Shown one piece after another: positions 7,965 to 17,895 of a stretch of 64,000 nucleotides of DNA. The first letter of the stretch is position 1. Every line of letters starts with the position of its first letter. Source of the DNA: Marinirhabdus sp050859505 (GTDB taxonomy: Bacteria > Bacteroidota > Bacteroidia > Flavobacteriales > Flavobacteriaceae); NCBI RefSeq assembly GCF_050859505.1, contig NZ_CP193934.1, positions 1,612,001-1,676,000 on the forward strand, given 5' to 3'. The position numbers and the translations under genes were made by a program. A model generated the notes under the pieces. The model saw nothing but the letters and a program-made list of their open reading frames with translations. It made no database searches and was not told the origin of the DNA.

Positions 7965-9854
7965 ATGTATTTACGTAGTTTACTACTCCTGTTTTTAGTT
8001 TCAAGCACTTCAGTTTTTGGTCAATATGCTGTAAAGGATATTCCTGAAACGCTTACAAAAGGTGTAAGTACCGTGATGCGCAACCAAGAAACCATACTAA
8101 CGCTCAAAGATTTCAACAGTACACTGGTTTCTTTTAAGGAAGCCATAACCGTATTTAATAAAGATGGTTTAAATGCCCTCCGTACAAAAGTGGGGTATGA
8201 TGGTAGTTCTTCTATAAAAAATATGGAAGCCAAAGTATACGATGCGAATGGGGTGGAAATAAAAAAGTTTAAAAAACGCGATTTTATAGATGTAAGCGCT
8301 ACCGGCAGCAGTATGTATTCCGATGATAGAATGCTGTATATAGAGTACACGCCAACATCCTTTCCCTTTACAATGGAGTTTGCATATGAAATGCGATCCT
8401 CTTCTACAGCTTTTCTTCCTCGCTGGGAGCCTGTCCCATTTTATAGTATGAGCGTAGAAAAATCTTCATTTTCGATTAGCAATGAAAAGGCGATACCTAT
8501 CATTACCAGAAAATTTAATTTAGACGCCTTTGAAACTTCTGTAGCTGAAACTCCAACACAGTATGAGTATACCATCCAAAATGTGATGCCCATGGAAAAA
8601 GAAGCGCTGGGACCTTATTACACCAAATTTGCACCTGTAGTGAGAATAGCTTTAGAAAAATTTCAGTTGGAAAATGAAGAAGCGTATATCAAAAACTGGA
8701 AAGATTTTGGGATGTGGCAAAAAAACACCCTGTTAAAAGGAAGGGATAAAGTTTCTGACGCCACGATAACAAAAATCAATAATTTGGTAGCTGGTGTACA
8801 AGATCCAAAAGAAAAAGCACGATTAATTTACCAATACATGCAGGATAAAACCCGCTATGTTTTTATTGCAATAGGAATAGGCGGATGGCAACCTTCGCCT
8901 GCACAAGAGGTAGATGAGTTAAGCTATGGTGATTGTAAAGGCTTAACAAATTATACCAAGGCTTTGCTAAAAACACAGGGTATAGACTCCTACTATACCA
9001 TTGTATATGCTGGTGAAGGTGGGCAAGATATAGATGAAGATTTTGTGGCTCTCCAAGGCAATCATGTGATTCTTACTGTGCCTTTTGAAGATGAAAATGT
9101 GTTTTTGGAATGTACCAGCCAGCAGGCACCTTTTAATTATTTAGGAGATTTTACAGACAATAGAAAAGTACTTATGGTCACTCCAGACGGTGGAGTTATT
9201 GGAAAAACACATACGTACAAAACAGAAGATAATTTACAAACCGTAACAGCAAATGTTACTATAAGTCCAACGTTTGAAGTCTCAGGAAAAATCTATGAAA
9301 CTTCAGCAGGAATCTTATATGGAAATAAAAACCTGCTGGAAACTGCTGCAAAAGATGATATTTCCATGTATTACAAACGCCTTTGGGGACATCTAAATAA
9401 TTTGGCATTGGGAAATATAGATTTCAAAAATGATAAAGAAAAAGTGCTTTTTACCGAGAGCCTAAATTTTGAAACTGATAATTATATTTCTAAAGCAGGT
9501 GATAAAATTTTGCTTAACCCTAACATAATTACCAGATATAAAGACCTGCCTGCCACCGAAGAAAATAGAAAGTTGCCCTTAGAAATAAGACGCGGTTCCA
9601 CGTATCGCGACCAAATTGAAATTTTATTACCCGAAGGGTATACAATCGAGGCAGCTTTCGAACCTATTGAAATTACTTCAGAATTTGGCACCTATAAAGC
9701 CTCTGTTACAAGCTTAGAAGGTTCCAAAATAAAATATGAAAGAGAACTGGTGTTAGATTCGGGCACCTACCCCAAAGAAGCGTTTAACAAGTATGTAGCT
9801 TTTATCCAACAAGTGGTAAAAAAAGATAGGTCTAAAATTGTATTAGCCAAATAA
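7965..9854 (+). CDS. DUF3857/transglutaminase-like exported protein 1 (Cys intact)
   Basis: The 629-residue protein has a signal peptide (MYLRSLLLLFLVSSTSVFGQ), a DUF3857 beta domain in roughly residues 50-230, and a transglutaminase-like domain around 270-400 with GDCKGLTNYTKALL (Cys near residue 324) and a GNHVILT segment carrying the candidate catalytic His. A C-terminal DUF3858-like beta region ends the protein. It is the only one of the four tandem paralogues that keeps the Cys and His. The biochemical substrate of these Bacteroidota proteins is unknown to me. ATG 7965 begins the signal peptide; an in-frame TTG at 7941 lies upstream. Its stop overlaps the next ATG by one base. Confidence 0.82.
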   Translation: MYLRSLLLLFLVSSTSVFGQYAVKDIPETLTKGVSTVMRNQETILTLKDFNSTLVSFKEAITVFNKDGLNALRTKVGYDGSSSIKNMEAKVYDANGVEIKKFKKRDFIDVSATGSSMYSDDRMLYIEYTPTSFPFTMEFAYEMRSSSTAFLPRWEPVPFYSMSVEKSSFSISNEKAIPIITRKFNLDAFETSVAETPTQYEYTIQNVMPMEKEALGPYYTKFAPVVRIALEKFQLENEEAYIKNWKDFGMWQKNTLLKGRDKVSDATITKINNLVAGVQDPKEKARLIYQYMQDKTRYVFIAIGIGGWQPSPAQEVDELSYGDCKGLTNYTKALLKTQGIDSYYTIVYAGEGGQDIDEDFVALQGNHVILTVPFEDENVFLECTSQQAPFNYLGDFTDNRKVLMVTPDGGVIGKTHTYKTEDNLQTVTANVTISPTFEVSGKIYETSAGILYGNKNLLETAAKDDISMYYKRLWGHLNNLALGNIDFKNDKEKVLFTESLNFETDNYISKAGDKILLNPNIITRYKDLPATEENRKLPLEIRRGSTYRDQIEILLPEGYTIEAAFEPIEITSEFGTYKASVTSLEGSKIKYERELVLDSGTYPKEAFNKYVAFIQQVVKKDRSKIVLAK

Positions 9855-11701
9855 TGAATAGTAGATATCTAGCTCTAGCGATACTTTTTTTAAATTTTAT
9901 AACAATCTCATTAGCGCAGGAGCGAAAATTTGGAGATGTTACTGTGGCCGAACTTCAAGAAAAAAGTGATGCTGTTTTTCCAGATGCAGCAGCAGTTATT
10001 TTGTATCGCGACATTGATTTTTCTTACGGAAATTCGCTTCATGTCCACGAAAGGATTAAAATATATACTTCGGAAGGTTTTGATAATTCAGATTGGACTA
10101 TTAGGTTTGACGATGTAAAAGGCTTAAAGGCTGCCACCTACAATCTAGAAAATGGTAAAGTTGTTACGGAGAAAGTTTCAGGCAGAGGAATTTTTAAAGA
10201 AAAAGTTTCAGAAGAGGAAGAAATAAGCAAGCTTACTTTTCCCGGCGTTAAAGAAGGTTCTATTATCGAACTTAAATATAAAGTAATTTTTATTGGCTTA
10301 TCAACCCTGTATTCTCAAGGCTATCTTCCTATAAAATACCAGCGAATTAAAATAGAGAATGGGTACTATGGTAATTTATCCATTAGGGAGAATCAATATG
10401 TGAAATTACCTATAGAGCGTCTTGACGTCGCTGCCGGCACTCTGTTTGTTGGTGAGAACATTCCGGCTTTGCGTACAGAAAAATTTGTAACTAATGTAAA
10501 TAACCACAGAGGTAAAATTTTAATGGAACGTCATGGCGTAACTTACCAACAAACCTGGTCTAGCGTAGCGGAACAATATTACAACGCAGAATGGTTTGGA
10601 AAACAATTACGCAAAGGGGATGCCCTCTATAAAAAGGATTTAAAAATATTGCTGGGGGATGAAACCGACCTGCTCACTATTGCCAAAAAAATTGACAGGT
10701 ATGTAAAGGATAACATAAAATGGAATACTAAGTACAGCCGGGGCTCCGAGTACGTTAAGACAATTTATAGGGATGGAGAGGGAGACTCTGGAGATATAAA
10801 TTTACTGTTAGTACATATGTTACGATCCAGAGGGGTAGATGCATCTCCTATTTTAGTAGCAACTAAAAACAAGGGGTGGGTTATGTATCCACAAATGAAT
10901 GCTTTTAATACGGTTCTTGCCGTTGTTGAAATAGATGGGAAGCACTATTTGCTAGATGGTTCTCAAAAGAATGCTGCTTTTGGGCAAATACCTCTGCAAT
11001 ATGTTAATGATAAAGGTTTGATACTCTATGATGATGGTAGCCACGAACTTTATCCTATAAGGGTAACAGAGCCCTCAAAGAATACAGTAATAGTAAATGT
11101 AGCCCTTAATCTTGAAGAACTTTCAGCAAGTGCTGCTGTAAAAAAACAGCTTACAAATTACAAAGCTTTTGAACATAGAGAGTATTATAAAGATTTAAAA
11201 AACGAAACATACGAAGAGGCACTTAATAAAATAGATTTCTTTACAGCTACACAAGTAGAAAAGAATTATGAGGAAAACACCGAAAAGCCAATTGCTACTT
11301 CTTTTAATTTTAAGATTGAAGACTACTTAGAACAAATTAATGACTCCTATTATTTTGAACCTTTATTAATATGGGGTTCAAAAGAAAATAAATTTATAGA
11401 AGAAGACCGCCTGTACCCTATAGATTTTGAATACCCTTTTACAGAAAATTATATTATTAATTTTAAAATACCAGAAGGATATAAAATTGAAAGTTTACCA
11501 GAGCCCAAACTTATTAAAATGGAAGATGAAATTGGATCTATGTTATTTAATATTCAACAGAGGGGTAATGAGATACAGGTGTTGTTTACGCTCAATTTTA
11601 ATATTTATTTAATCCCTGCAAACTATTATCCTGGCATACAGGCATTGTATTCAGAATATTTCAAGATTTCAAAATCCAAAATTGTACTCTCAAAAATATA
11701 A
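9854..11701 (+). CDS. DUF3857/transglutaminase-like exported protein 2 (Cys lost)
   Basis: The 615-residue exported protein (signal peptide ending near ISLAQ) is the second of four tandem paralogues. The region FGDVTVAELQEKSDAVFPDA defines the N-terminal DUF3857 family start shared with the next two genes. In the transglutaminase-like domain the position of the catalytic Cys is Ser (GDSGDINLLLVHML), and the His position reads Thr (AFNTVLAVVEIDG), while the Asp (YLLDGSQ) remains. It is therefore probably not an active transglutaminase or protease. It overlaps gene 1 by one base (TAATG) and is followed 11 bp later by gene 3, indicating one transcript. Confidence 0.82.
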   Translation: MNSRYLALAILFLNFITISLAQERKFGDVTVAELQEKSDAVFPDAAAVILYRDIDFSYGNSLHVHERIKIYTSEGFDNSDWTIRFDDVKGLKAATYNLENGKVVTEKVSGRGIFKEKVSEEEEISKLTFPGVKEGSIIELKYKVIFIGLSTLYSQGYLPIKYQRIKIENGYYGNLSIRENQYVKLPIERLDVAAGTLFVGENIPALRTEKFVTNVNNHRGKILMERHGVTYQQTWSSVAEQYYNAEWFGKQLRKGDALYKKDLKILLGDETDLLTIAKKIDRYVKDNIKWNTKYSRGSEYVKTIYRDGEGDSGDINLLLVHMLRSRGVDASPILVATKNKGWVMYPQMNAFNTVLAVVEIDGKHYLLDGSQKNAAFGQIPLQYVNDKGLILYDDGSHELYPIRVTEPSKNTVIVNVALNLEELSASAAVKKQLTNYKAFEHREYYKDLKNETYEEALNKIDFFTATQVEKNYEENTEKPIATSFNFKIEDYLEQINDSYYFEPLLIWGSKENKFIEEDRLYPIDFEYPFTENYIINFKIPEGYKIESLPEPKLIKMEDEIGSMLFNIQQRGNEIQVLFTLNFNIYLIPANYYPGIQALYSEYFKISKSKIVLSKI

Positions 11702-11712
11702 ATACCTATTTT

Positions 11713-13746
11713 ATGATACGTAATTACCTAATTATAAGTTTCTTAGTCATTTCAGCAAGCTTAACAGCTCAAAACTTCAAATACGGAAAAGTCTCTAAGG
11801 AAGAGCTGGCCGAAAAGCAAAACGCCAGCTATCCAGAGGCAGATGCTACGGTGTTATATCGTGATTATAAAGTAAACTTTGCTTATACACAAGGAGATGG
11901 CTTTGTCCAAACAGTAACGGTTCATGAGCGTGTTAAAATTTATACCAAACAAGGGTTTGATTGGGCTACCAGAAACTATATAGTGTACGATAACGGCAGT
12001 GACAGAGAAAAGTTTGATGTAAAAGGGGTTACCTACAACTTGGTGAACGGATCTATAGAAAAGGAAAAACTTCAAAATAGTGCCCAGTTTGAAGAGCGAA
12101 TTAATAAATATAGAGTAAATAATAAATTTACAATGCCAGCCATAAAGGAAGGAAGTGTGATTGAATATGAATACACACTCATTTCTCCGTTTTCTAGAAT
12201 TTCAGATATAAACCTGCAGTATACAATTCCTATAAACAAGGAACTTGTTGAATTAAGAGTGCCAGAATATTATGTTTACAATATTCAATCTAATCCAAAA
12301 GCAAGCATAGCTTATTCATTTGACCAGGACTCTAAACAAAAGAAAATAACGATACGAGGTAAAAGTGGTTTAGGTACGGCAAATTACAATGAAGGGTTTA
12401 GAGGGGCGAGAGGTAATAATGGTACTTTTAAAGGCAATGAATATGTCTACAAAGAGAATATTTATTTGCTGGAAGAGAGCAATATATCCCCTTTAAAGGA
12501 AGAAATATATGTAGACAACCTTCAAAACTATCAAGCCCGTTCTATCTGGGAATTGTCCATGATAAAGGATCCTAGTGGGGTGCCCGAAACATTTGCTACT
12601 TCCTGGGAAGCCGTTTCAAAAAATCTGTATGAAAATGATGATTTTGTGAACGAAATTAATAAAAGCGATTATTATCAAACCGATCTAACTGCTGCCACCA
12701 AAGGAGCAACTTCAGAGGAAGAAAAAATGGCGATGATTTTAGACCTGGTAAAATCGAAAGTGAAATGGAATGACTATTATGGTTACTTTCCAGAAAAAGG
12801 GGTGAAAAAAGCATACAAAGAAGGAACTGGAAACACCGCAGATATTAATTTAATGTTGGTGTCTATGCTTCAGAATGCTGGGTTAAACGCGTATCCGGTT
12901 CTGGTGAGTACTAAGGAAAATGGAATTCCTGTGTATCCTACAAGAGAAGGTTTTAATTACGTAATTGCAGCGGTAAATGCAAACGGTAAAATGTATGTGC
13001 TGGATGGGACCGATCTGTATGCGAATGTAAATATGCTGCCCGAACGCGCTATGAATTGGCAAGGGAGATTAATTCGTCCCGACGGAACATCGGACTGGGT
13101 GGGGCTCTATCCAGGATATGCTTCCAAAAAACTTACATATGTGCAAGCTGAAATTGATGGCGATAATGTTTTGGTAAAAGTTCGTGAGCGTAAAGGAGGG
13201 CATTTTGCGAAGGATTACAGAAACGAATTTGCAAACACTACTACGCAAAGCCAGATAGAAAACATAGACACGGGTAATGAGGCTGTAGTGATTACAGAAT
13301 TTGAAGCTAAAGATGTAACAAGCACAAAGGAAAATATGAGTGTAAGTTATACGGCAAATTGTAACTCATTGGTAGAGGATATTGCTGGCGATTTGTACAT
13401 TTCTCCAATGTTATTTTTTGCACAAACTGAGAATCCGTTCAAAGATGATAAAAGAGAATATCCCATCTTTTTTGAATACCCAAAATCCCAGAAATACAAT
13501 ATCTCCATTAAAATTCCTAAAGGCTACAAGGTAAAATCTATACCACAAGCCATTAAAGCCGATTTGGCGAACAATACAGGAAGTTACACCTATTTGCTAA
13601 AGGAAGCTCCCGGGATCGTGCAATTAGCCGTATCTTTAGATATTAATACACCCATTATCCTTCCGCAGGATTATGAATATGTAAAAGGTATGTTCTCACA
13701 AATAACTGAAAAGGAAAAAGAAAAAATTGTATTGACAAAAATCTAA
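11713..13746 (+). CDS. DUF3857/transglutaminase-like exported protein 3 (Cys lost)
   Basis: The 677-residue protein has a signal peptide (MIRNYLIISFLVISASLTAQ), then FKYGKVSKEELAEKQNASYP, nearly the same opening as gene 4 (NYKFGKVSQEELQETKMNLHP). The two are close paralogues through their whole length, including RAMNWQGR and the DLYISPMLFF/DLYLSPMLFF segment. The Cys position is Thr (GNTADINLMLVSML) and the His position Tyr (GFNYVIAAVNANG), so catalysis by a Cys-His dyad is excluded. It may act as a binding or scaffold protein in the periplasm or outer membrane. It sits 9 bp upstream of gene 4 within the run. Confidence 0.82.
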   Translation: MIRNYLIISFLVISASLTAQNFKYGKVSKEELAEKQNASYPEADATVLYRDYKVNFAYTQGDGFVQTVTVHERVKIYTKQGFDWATRNYIVYDNGSDREKFDVKGVTYNLVNGSIEKEKLQNSAQFEERINKYRVNNKFTMPAIKEGSVIEYEYTLISPFSRISDINLQYTIPINKELVELRVPEYYVYNIQSNPKASIAYSFDQDSKQKKITIRGKSGLGTANYNEGFRGARGNNGTFKGNEYVYKENIYLLEESNISPLKEEIYVDNLQNYQARSIWELSMIKDPSGVPETFATSWEAVSKNLYENDDFVNEINKSDYYQTDLTAATKGATSEEEKMAMILDLVKSKVKWNDYYGYFPEKGVKKAYKEGTGNTADINLMLVSMLQNAGLNAYPVLVSTKENGIPVYPTREGFNYVIAAVNANGKMYVLDGTDLYANVNMLPERAMNWQGRLIRPDGTSDWVGLYPGYASKKLTYVQAEIDGDNVLVKVRERKGGHFAKDYRNEFANTTTQSQIENIDTGNEAVVITEFEAKDVTSTKENMSVSYTANCNSLVEDIAGDLYISPMLFFAQTENPFKDDKREYPIFFEYPKSQKYNISIKIPKGYKVKSIPQAIKADLANNTGSYTYLLKEAPGIVQLAVSLDINTPIILPQDYEYVKGMFSQITEKEKEKIVLTKI

Positions 13747-13755
13747 CATCATTTT

Positions 13756-15792
13756 ATGAAGTTTTCCTTACTACTAGTTGGAGGCCTGTTTATATCATTC
13801 TATGCTTCTGCGCAGAATTATAAATTCGGAAAGGTTTCCCAAGAAGAATTGCAAGAAACCAAAATGAATTTGCATCCTGAAGCCAATGCTGCTGTGCTGT
13901 TCCGAAATTACGAAGTTGCCTATGAATACAGAGACAGCAAAGGGTTGTTGCAAATTGTTGAAGTACACGAACGAATAAAGATTTACAACGCCGATGGGTA
14001 TGAATGGGCAAACAAAAAAGTGCGTACCTACAATGATGCGCGGGATCAAGAAGTTTTTAATGTAAAGGGAACCACCTACAATCTAGTGGGTGGAAGTGTG
14101 GTTAAGGCTAAATTAGATAAGGACGCGGTTTTTGAAAAGCGGATTAGTAAATTTAGAGTAGACAATACATTTACTATGCCTAACGTTCAGCCAGGAAGCA
14201 TCATAGAGTATATGTACACTATTACTTCGCCCTTTTTTAGCATTGAGGACATAGATCTTCAGTATAGTATTCCTATTCAAAAAGAAATAGTTCAGCTCAA
14301 GATTCCCGAATATTTTACGTACAATCGATATAACAATCCGCAGGCAAAGCTTAATTTTAATTATAAAGAAGAGATTAATGAGAAAAAAATAACACTTCGT
14401 GGTCGAAAAAATCTTGCCAACAATATCTACTCCAATGGAAGGGGAACCGCTTTCGATCGAGTAAGCCCTAGTGGTACTGAAAATACGCTTAACTATGAAG
14501 AAACTACCTATACACTAGACGAAACCAACATTCCTCCTCTAAAAATTGAAAATTTTGTTGAGAATATAGATAACTATCGGGCAAAATCACTTTGGGAACT
14601 AGCAATACTTAAAAAACCTTCTGGATTTCCAGAGGCGTTTGCTACAAATTGGGAGGATGTGGCAAAGACTATTTATGAAGATGCCTTTTATAAATCTCAG
14701 ATAGCGGAAACAGCCTATTATAAAAATGATTTTAGTACAGCTATCGCGGGTATACAAGATGCTGAAAAGAAAATGGAGGCGATTCTTACTCTTATAAAAA
14801 GCAAAGTAAAATGGAACAACTATCTAGGGTATATAACCGATAATGGGGTAGCGAAAGCCTACAAGGAAGGTTCAGGAAACATTGCAGATATCAATTTAAT
14901 ACTTATTTCTATGTTGCAACAGGCAGATCTGGACGCATCCCCAATCTTAGTGAGTACGTCAGATAATGGTAAGCCAGTTTATGCGACACGAAAAGGTTTT
15001 AATTATGTAATTGCTGGTGTTAAGTTGCAGAACAACTATGTGCTTTTAGATGCCTCCGACCCCTTTTCTGGAATAAACCTGTTACCGCAACGCGCCATGA
15101 ACTGGCAAGGAAGAATGATTCGTCCTGATGGGAGTTCTGAATGGATCCCCTTATACCCTAATTATATATCACAACAATTATTCTTTATTGAAACTACCAT
15201 TGAAAACGGTACTGTAACCGCAAAGGTGAACGAAAGTAAAGGAAATCATTTTGCAAAAGAATATAGAGACTTATATGCAAATACCAACGTACCATCCCAG
15301 ATTAATGCCATTAATATAGGCAACGAAAATGTAGATATATCAAATTTTGAGACAGCCAATGTGAGCACCACAAAATCTACAATGAGCGTCTCTTATACTG
15401 TCAATTCAACATCGCTCATAGAAGAAATAGCTGGAGATTTGTATCTCTCGCCTATGTTGTTCTTTGGTCTGGGGGAAAACCCTTTTAAGAGTGATGCTAG
15501 GGAATATCCTATGTTTTTTAAGTTTCCGCAAAGTAAAAAATATACCATTTCAATCAAAGTGCCCAAAGGATACGAGGTACAATCTTTACCAACAAATACT
15601 AAAATTACCCTTGGAGAGAAAGTGGGTGCCTTCACGTATATTGTGAAGCAAACCAATGATAACATTCAGATATTGGCTAAATTTGATATTAGTACTCCTT
15701 TTATTCTTGCAGAAGACTATTCCTATTTAAAAGAATTATATTCTCAAAGGATTGCAAAAGAGAATGAAAAGATAGTGTTTACCAAATTATAA
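13756..15792 (+). CDS. DUF3857/transglutaminase-like exported protein 4 (Cys lost)
   Basis: The 678-residue protein has a signal peptide ending near FYASAQ and is the last of the four paralogues, most similar to gene 3. Its dead active site reads GNIADINLILISML (Ile at the Cys position) and GFNYVIAGVKLQ (Tyr at the His position), while the Asp of VLLDASD is kept. Only 3 bp separate its stop from the MazG-like gene, so the array and the downstream cytoplasmic genes are likely co-transcribed. Whether the array has a joint function with them is unknown; such mixed operons can be simple read-through arrangements. Confidence 0.82.
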   Translation: MKFSLLLVGGLFISFYASAQNYKFGKVSQEELQETKMNLHPEANAAVLFRNYEVAYEYRDSKGLLQIVEVHERIKIYNADGYEWANKKVRTYNDARDQEVFNVKGTTYNLVGGSVVKAKLDKDAVFEKRISKFRVDNTFTMPNVQPGSIIEYMYTITSPFFSIEDIDLQYSIPIQKEIVQLKIPEYFTYNRYNNPQAKLNFNYKEEINEKKITLRGRKNLANNIYSNGRGTAFDRVSPSGTENTLNYEETTYTLDETNIPPLKIENFVENIDNYRAKSLWELAILKKPSGFPEAFATNWEDVAKTIYEDAFYKSQIAETAYYKNDFSTAIAGIQDAEKKMEAILTLIKSKVKWNNYLGYITDNGVAKAYKEGSGNIADINLILISMLQQADLDASPILVSTSDNGKPVYATRKGFNYVIAGVKLQNNYVLLDASDPFSGINLLPQRAMNWQGRMIRPDGSSEWIPLYPNYISQQLFFIETTIENGTVTAKVNESKGNHFAKEYRDLYANTNVPSQINAINIGNENVDISNFETANVSTTKSTMSVSYTVNSTSLIEEIAGDLYLSPMLFFGLGENPFKSDAREYPMFFKFPQSKKYTISIKVPKGYEVQSLPTNTKITLGEKVGAFTYIVKQTNDNIQILAKFDISTPFILAEDYSYLKELYSQRIAKENEKIVFTKL

Positions 15793-15795
15793 CCC

Positions 15796-16122
15796 ATGAA
15801 CATTCAAAACGCCCAGAAAGCAGTTGACGATTGGATACAGGAACACGGCGTTCGGTATTTTAACGAGCTCACCAATATGGCGCAGCTTACAGAAGAAGTA
15901 GGTGAGGTAGCTAGAATTATTGCCCGTCGCTATGGCGAACAAAGCGAGAAGGAAAGTGACAAAAACAAGGATTTAGGAGAAGAACTGGCAGATGTGGTTT
16001 TTGTAGTATTATGCCTTGCAAACCAAACAGGTATAGATTTACAAGCTGCTTTTGACGCCAAACTTAATTTGAAAGCAAAACGCGATCACGATCGTCACCA
16101 TACCAATCAAAAACTAAAATAA
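15796..16122 (+). CDS. MazG-like nucleotide pyrophosphohydrolase
   Basis: The 108-residue protein is a single MazG-type all-alpha NTP pyrophosphohydrolase domain. The metal-binding acidic motif is visible as QLTEEVGEVARII (EExxE) followed by DLGEELADVVFVVLCL (ExxD). Family members hydrolyse nucleoside triphosphates, often aberrant or excess ones, to monophosphate and pyrophosphate in the cytoplasm. The substrate here is unknown. It lies 3 bp after the DUF3857 array, and its stop overlaps the start of the next gene by one base, so translational coupling is likely. Confidence 0.88.
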   Translation: MNIQNAQKAVDDWIQEHGVRYFNELTNMAQLTEEVGEVARIIARRYGEQSEKESDKNKDLGEELADVVFVVLCLANQTGIDLQAAFDAKLNLKAKRDHDRHHTNQKLK

Positions 16123-16364
16123 TGTTTAAAAGAGTTGTGAGTCATAAAGGGTTTTGGAAATCGGTTGCGGTGCTTAGTCTTATTTATATGGCAGTATTGA
16201 TTGTGGTGCAAGGAATTTCCCTGGGTTTTTCTGAAATTTTCTTGGATAGATTACTTACCATAAAAAGTATTGTGACCCTGTTGGGGGCAGGTGTAATTTG
16301 CGGATTCGCCATTACCTACGCAAAATTTTGGAGAAAGTTGAAAGAACAAGACTATAGAAAATGA
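16122..16364 (+). CDS. small two-helix membrane protein, unknown function
   Basis: The 80-residue protein has two predicted membrane helices (around residues 13-33, SVAVLSLIYMAVLIVV, and 46-66, SIVTLLGAGVICGFAIT) and a basic tail KFWRKLKEQDYRK. I do not recognise a named family. It overlaps the MazG-like gene by one base and aroA by four (ATGA), so it is embedded in a coupled operon and almost certainly expressed. Its role cannot be told from the sequence. Confidence 0.75.
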   Translation: MFKRVVSHKGFWKSVAVLSLIYMAVLIVVQGISLGFSEIFLDRLLTIKSIVTLLGAGVICGFAITYAKFWRKLKEQDYRK

Positions 16365-17617
16365 AACTAGAGCTGTCCCGTTCTTCGGAAGAAATTACTG
16401 AAGCTGCTCTGCAAATCACTGGTTCTAAAAGTGAAACAAACAGGCTGCTCATTTTACAAGCATTGTATCCAAACGTACACATTGATAATGTTTCCAAAAG
16501 TGACGATAGCGAGGTGCTTCAAAAAGCATTAAAATCTTCAGATAAAATTATAGATATTCACCACGCAGGCACTGCGATGCGTTTTTTGACTGCTTATTTT
16601 TCAGCAAAAAATGATGCAGAGGTAATTTTAACGGGTAGTGAGCGAATGCAGCAAAGGCCTATTGGTGTTTTAGTAGACGCTCTTAGAATGGTAGGCGCAG
16701 ACATTACCTACACTAAAAAAAGTGGTTTTCCACCGCTGAAAATTAAAGGAAAAAACCTTCAAAAACACAAGGTGACGCTCAAGGCAGGCGTGAGTAGTCA
16801 GTTTATTTCGGCTTTGTTACTTATTGCTCCGTCGCTTCCCAATGGGCTGGAATTAACGTTGGAAGGCAATGTGACCTCGCGCCCCTACATTGAAATGACG
16901 CTTGCACTTTTAAAACAAGTAGGCGTTTCAGGTCATTTTGCTGAAAATACCATCACAGTGCATCCTCTTTCAGCAATTCAAGATGCTATTGTTACGGTGG
17001 AGAGCGATTGGAGTTCGGCTTCCTATTTTTATAGCCTGGTAGCACTTTCAGGCCCGCCTGCCGGACAGGCAGGTAAAAAAACCATTCAGCTACAAAGTTA
17101 TAAAACTGAAAGTTTGCAAGGCGATAGTGCATTGGTTGGGTTATACAAGGCATTAGGAGTACATACTATTTATAATCCGGAAGCATATAGCATCACGCTA
17201 GAAAAAAAGAAAACCCATTTACCATCGGTATACCAAGCAGATCTTTCCAACACACCAGACATTGCGCAAACCATTGCGGTAACCTGTTTTGGCTTAGGAA
17301 TAGGATGTAAGCTTACAGGGTTGCACACCCTCAAAATTAAAGAAACCGATCGCCTCCTCGCACTTAAAATTGAATTAGAGAAATTAGGGGGAGTTGTTAG
17401 TATTTCAGAAGATAGCCTAACTATAAGTCCTTCAAAAGAGATACACCAAAGTGTTGCTATAGACACCTATAACGATCATCGTATGGCAATGGCATTTGCT
17501 CCGTTAGCATTAAAAACATCGCTTATAATTAATAATGCCGAAGTAGTTTCAAAATCATTCCCTACTTTTTGGGAGGATATGCGCAAGGTTGGAGTGCAGG
17601 TTCAGGAAATCTATTAA
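16361..17617 (+). CDS. aroA: EPSP synthase (3-phosphoshikimate 1-carboxyvinyltransferase)
   Basis: EPSP synthase makes 5-enolpyruvylshikimate-3-phosphate, the step before chorismate, so it works in the same pathway as the DAHP synthase at 5152. Recognisable motifs are GSKSETNRLLILQAL near residue 21, HAGTAMRFLTAYF near 68, SSQFISALLL, ESDWSSASYFYSL and TYNDHRMAMAFAPLAL near 372. The 418-residue length is normal, although some key positions differ from the E. coli form. At residues 232-238 the peptide PPAGQAG is encoded by a 21-bp palindromic repeat inserted in frame. The ATG overlaps the preceding stop by four bases. Confidence 0.92.
   Translation: MKLELSRSSEEITEAALQITGSKSETNRLLILQALYPNVHIDNVSKSDDSEVLQKALKSSDKIIDIHHAGTAMRFLTAYFSAKNDAEVILTGSERMQQRPIGVLVDALRMVGADITYTKKSGFPPLKIKGKNLQKHKVTLKAGVSSQFISALLLIAPSLPNGLELTLEGNVTSRPYIEMTLALLKQVGVSGHFAENTITVHPLSAIQDAIVTVESDWSSASYFYSLVALSGPPAGQAGKKTIQLQSYKTESLQGDSALVGLYKALGVHTIYNPEAYSITLEKKKTHLPSVYQADLSNTPDIAQTIAVTCFGLGIGCKLTGLHTLKIKETDRLLALKIELEKLGGVVSISEDSLTISPSKEIHQSVAIDTYNDHRMAMAFAPLALKTSLIINNAEVVSKSFPTFWEDMRKVGVQVQEIY
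17053..17073. repeat. palindromic repeat inside aroA
   Basis: CCTGCC (17057-17062) and GGCAGG (17068-17073) form a hairpin with a GGACA loop. The 21-bp GC-rich unit is exactly seven codons (Pro-Pro-Ala-Gly-Gln-Ala-Gly) and keeps the frame. A related CCCGCC...GGCGGG hairpin is intergenic at 29637. Confidence 0.75.
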
Positions 17618-17835
17618 AGCGATTGGATCCTTTGGCCGATTTTAAAAATTACTTAAAAACCTGACCATATTAGATGCTATATTTTCTGAAAACTTGTGTC
17701 TTCACGGAGACTTTTAAGGTTCCTGAGTAATTTGAGAAAACCTTTTGTTACTACTAAAAATGTGTGTTCTCAAATTGTATTGCAGGGCCGTTACCACCTA
17801 TTTATTAATTAATCCAAAGATAAATCGTCATTTAC

Positions 17836-17867
17836 TTGACAACGCCTATGTTGAGGTTGTATATTTG
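17836..17867 (+). promoter_or_regulatory. queA promoter
   Basis: TTG at 17836-17838 (-33) and TATATTTG at 17860-17867 (-7, exact consensus) are separated by 21 bp, ideal for the Bacteroidota sigma factor. The ATG at 17896 lies 28 bp downstream of the -7 box. The 17618-17835 stretch upstream shows no gene. Confidence 0.7.
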
Positions 17868-17895
17868 CAACCTTTTTAAACGAAATTGTACTGCT

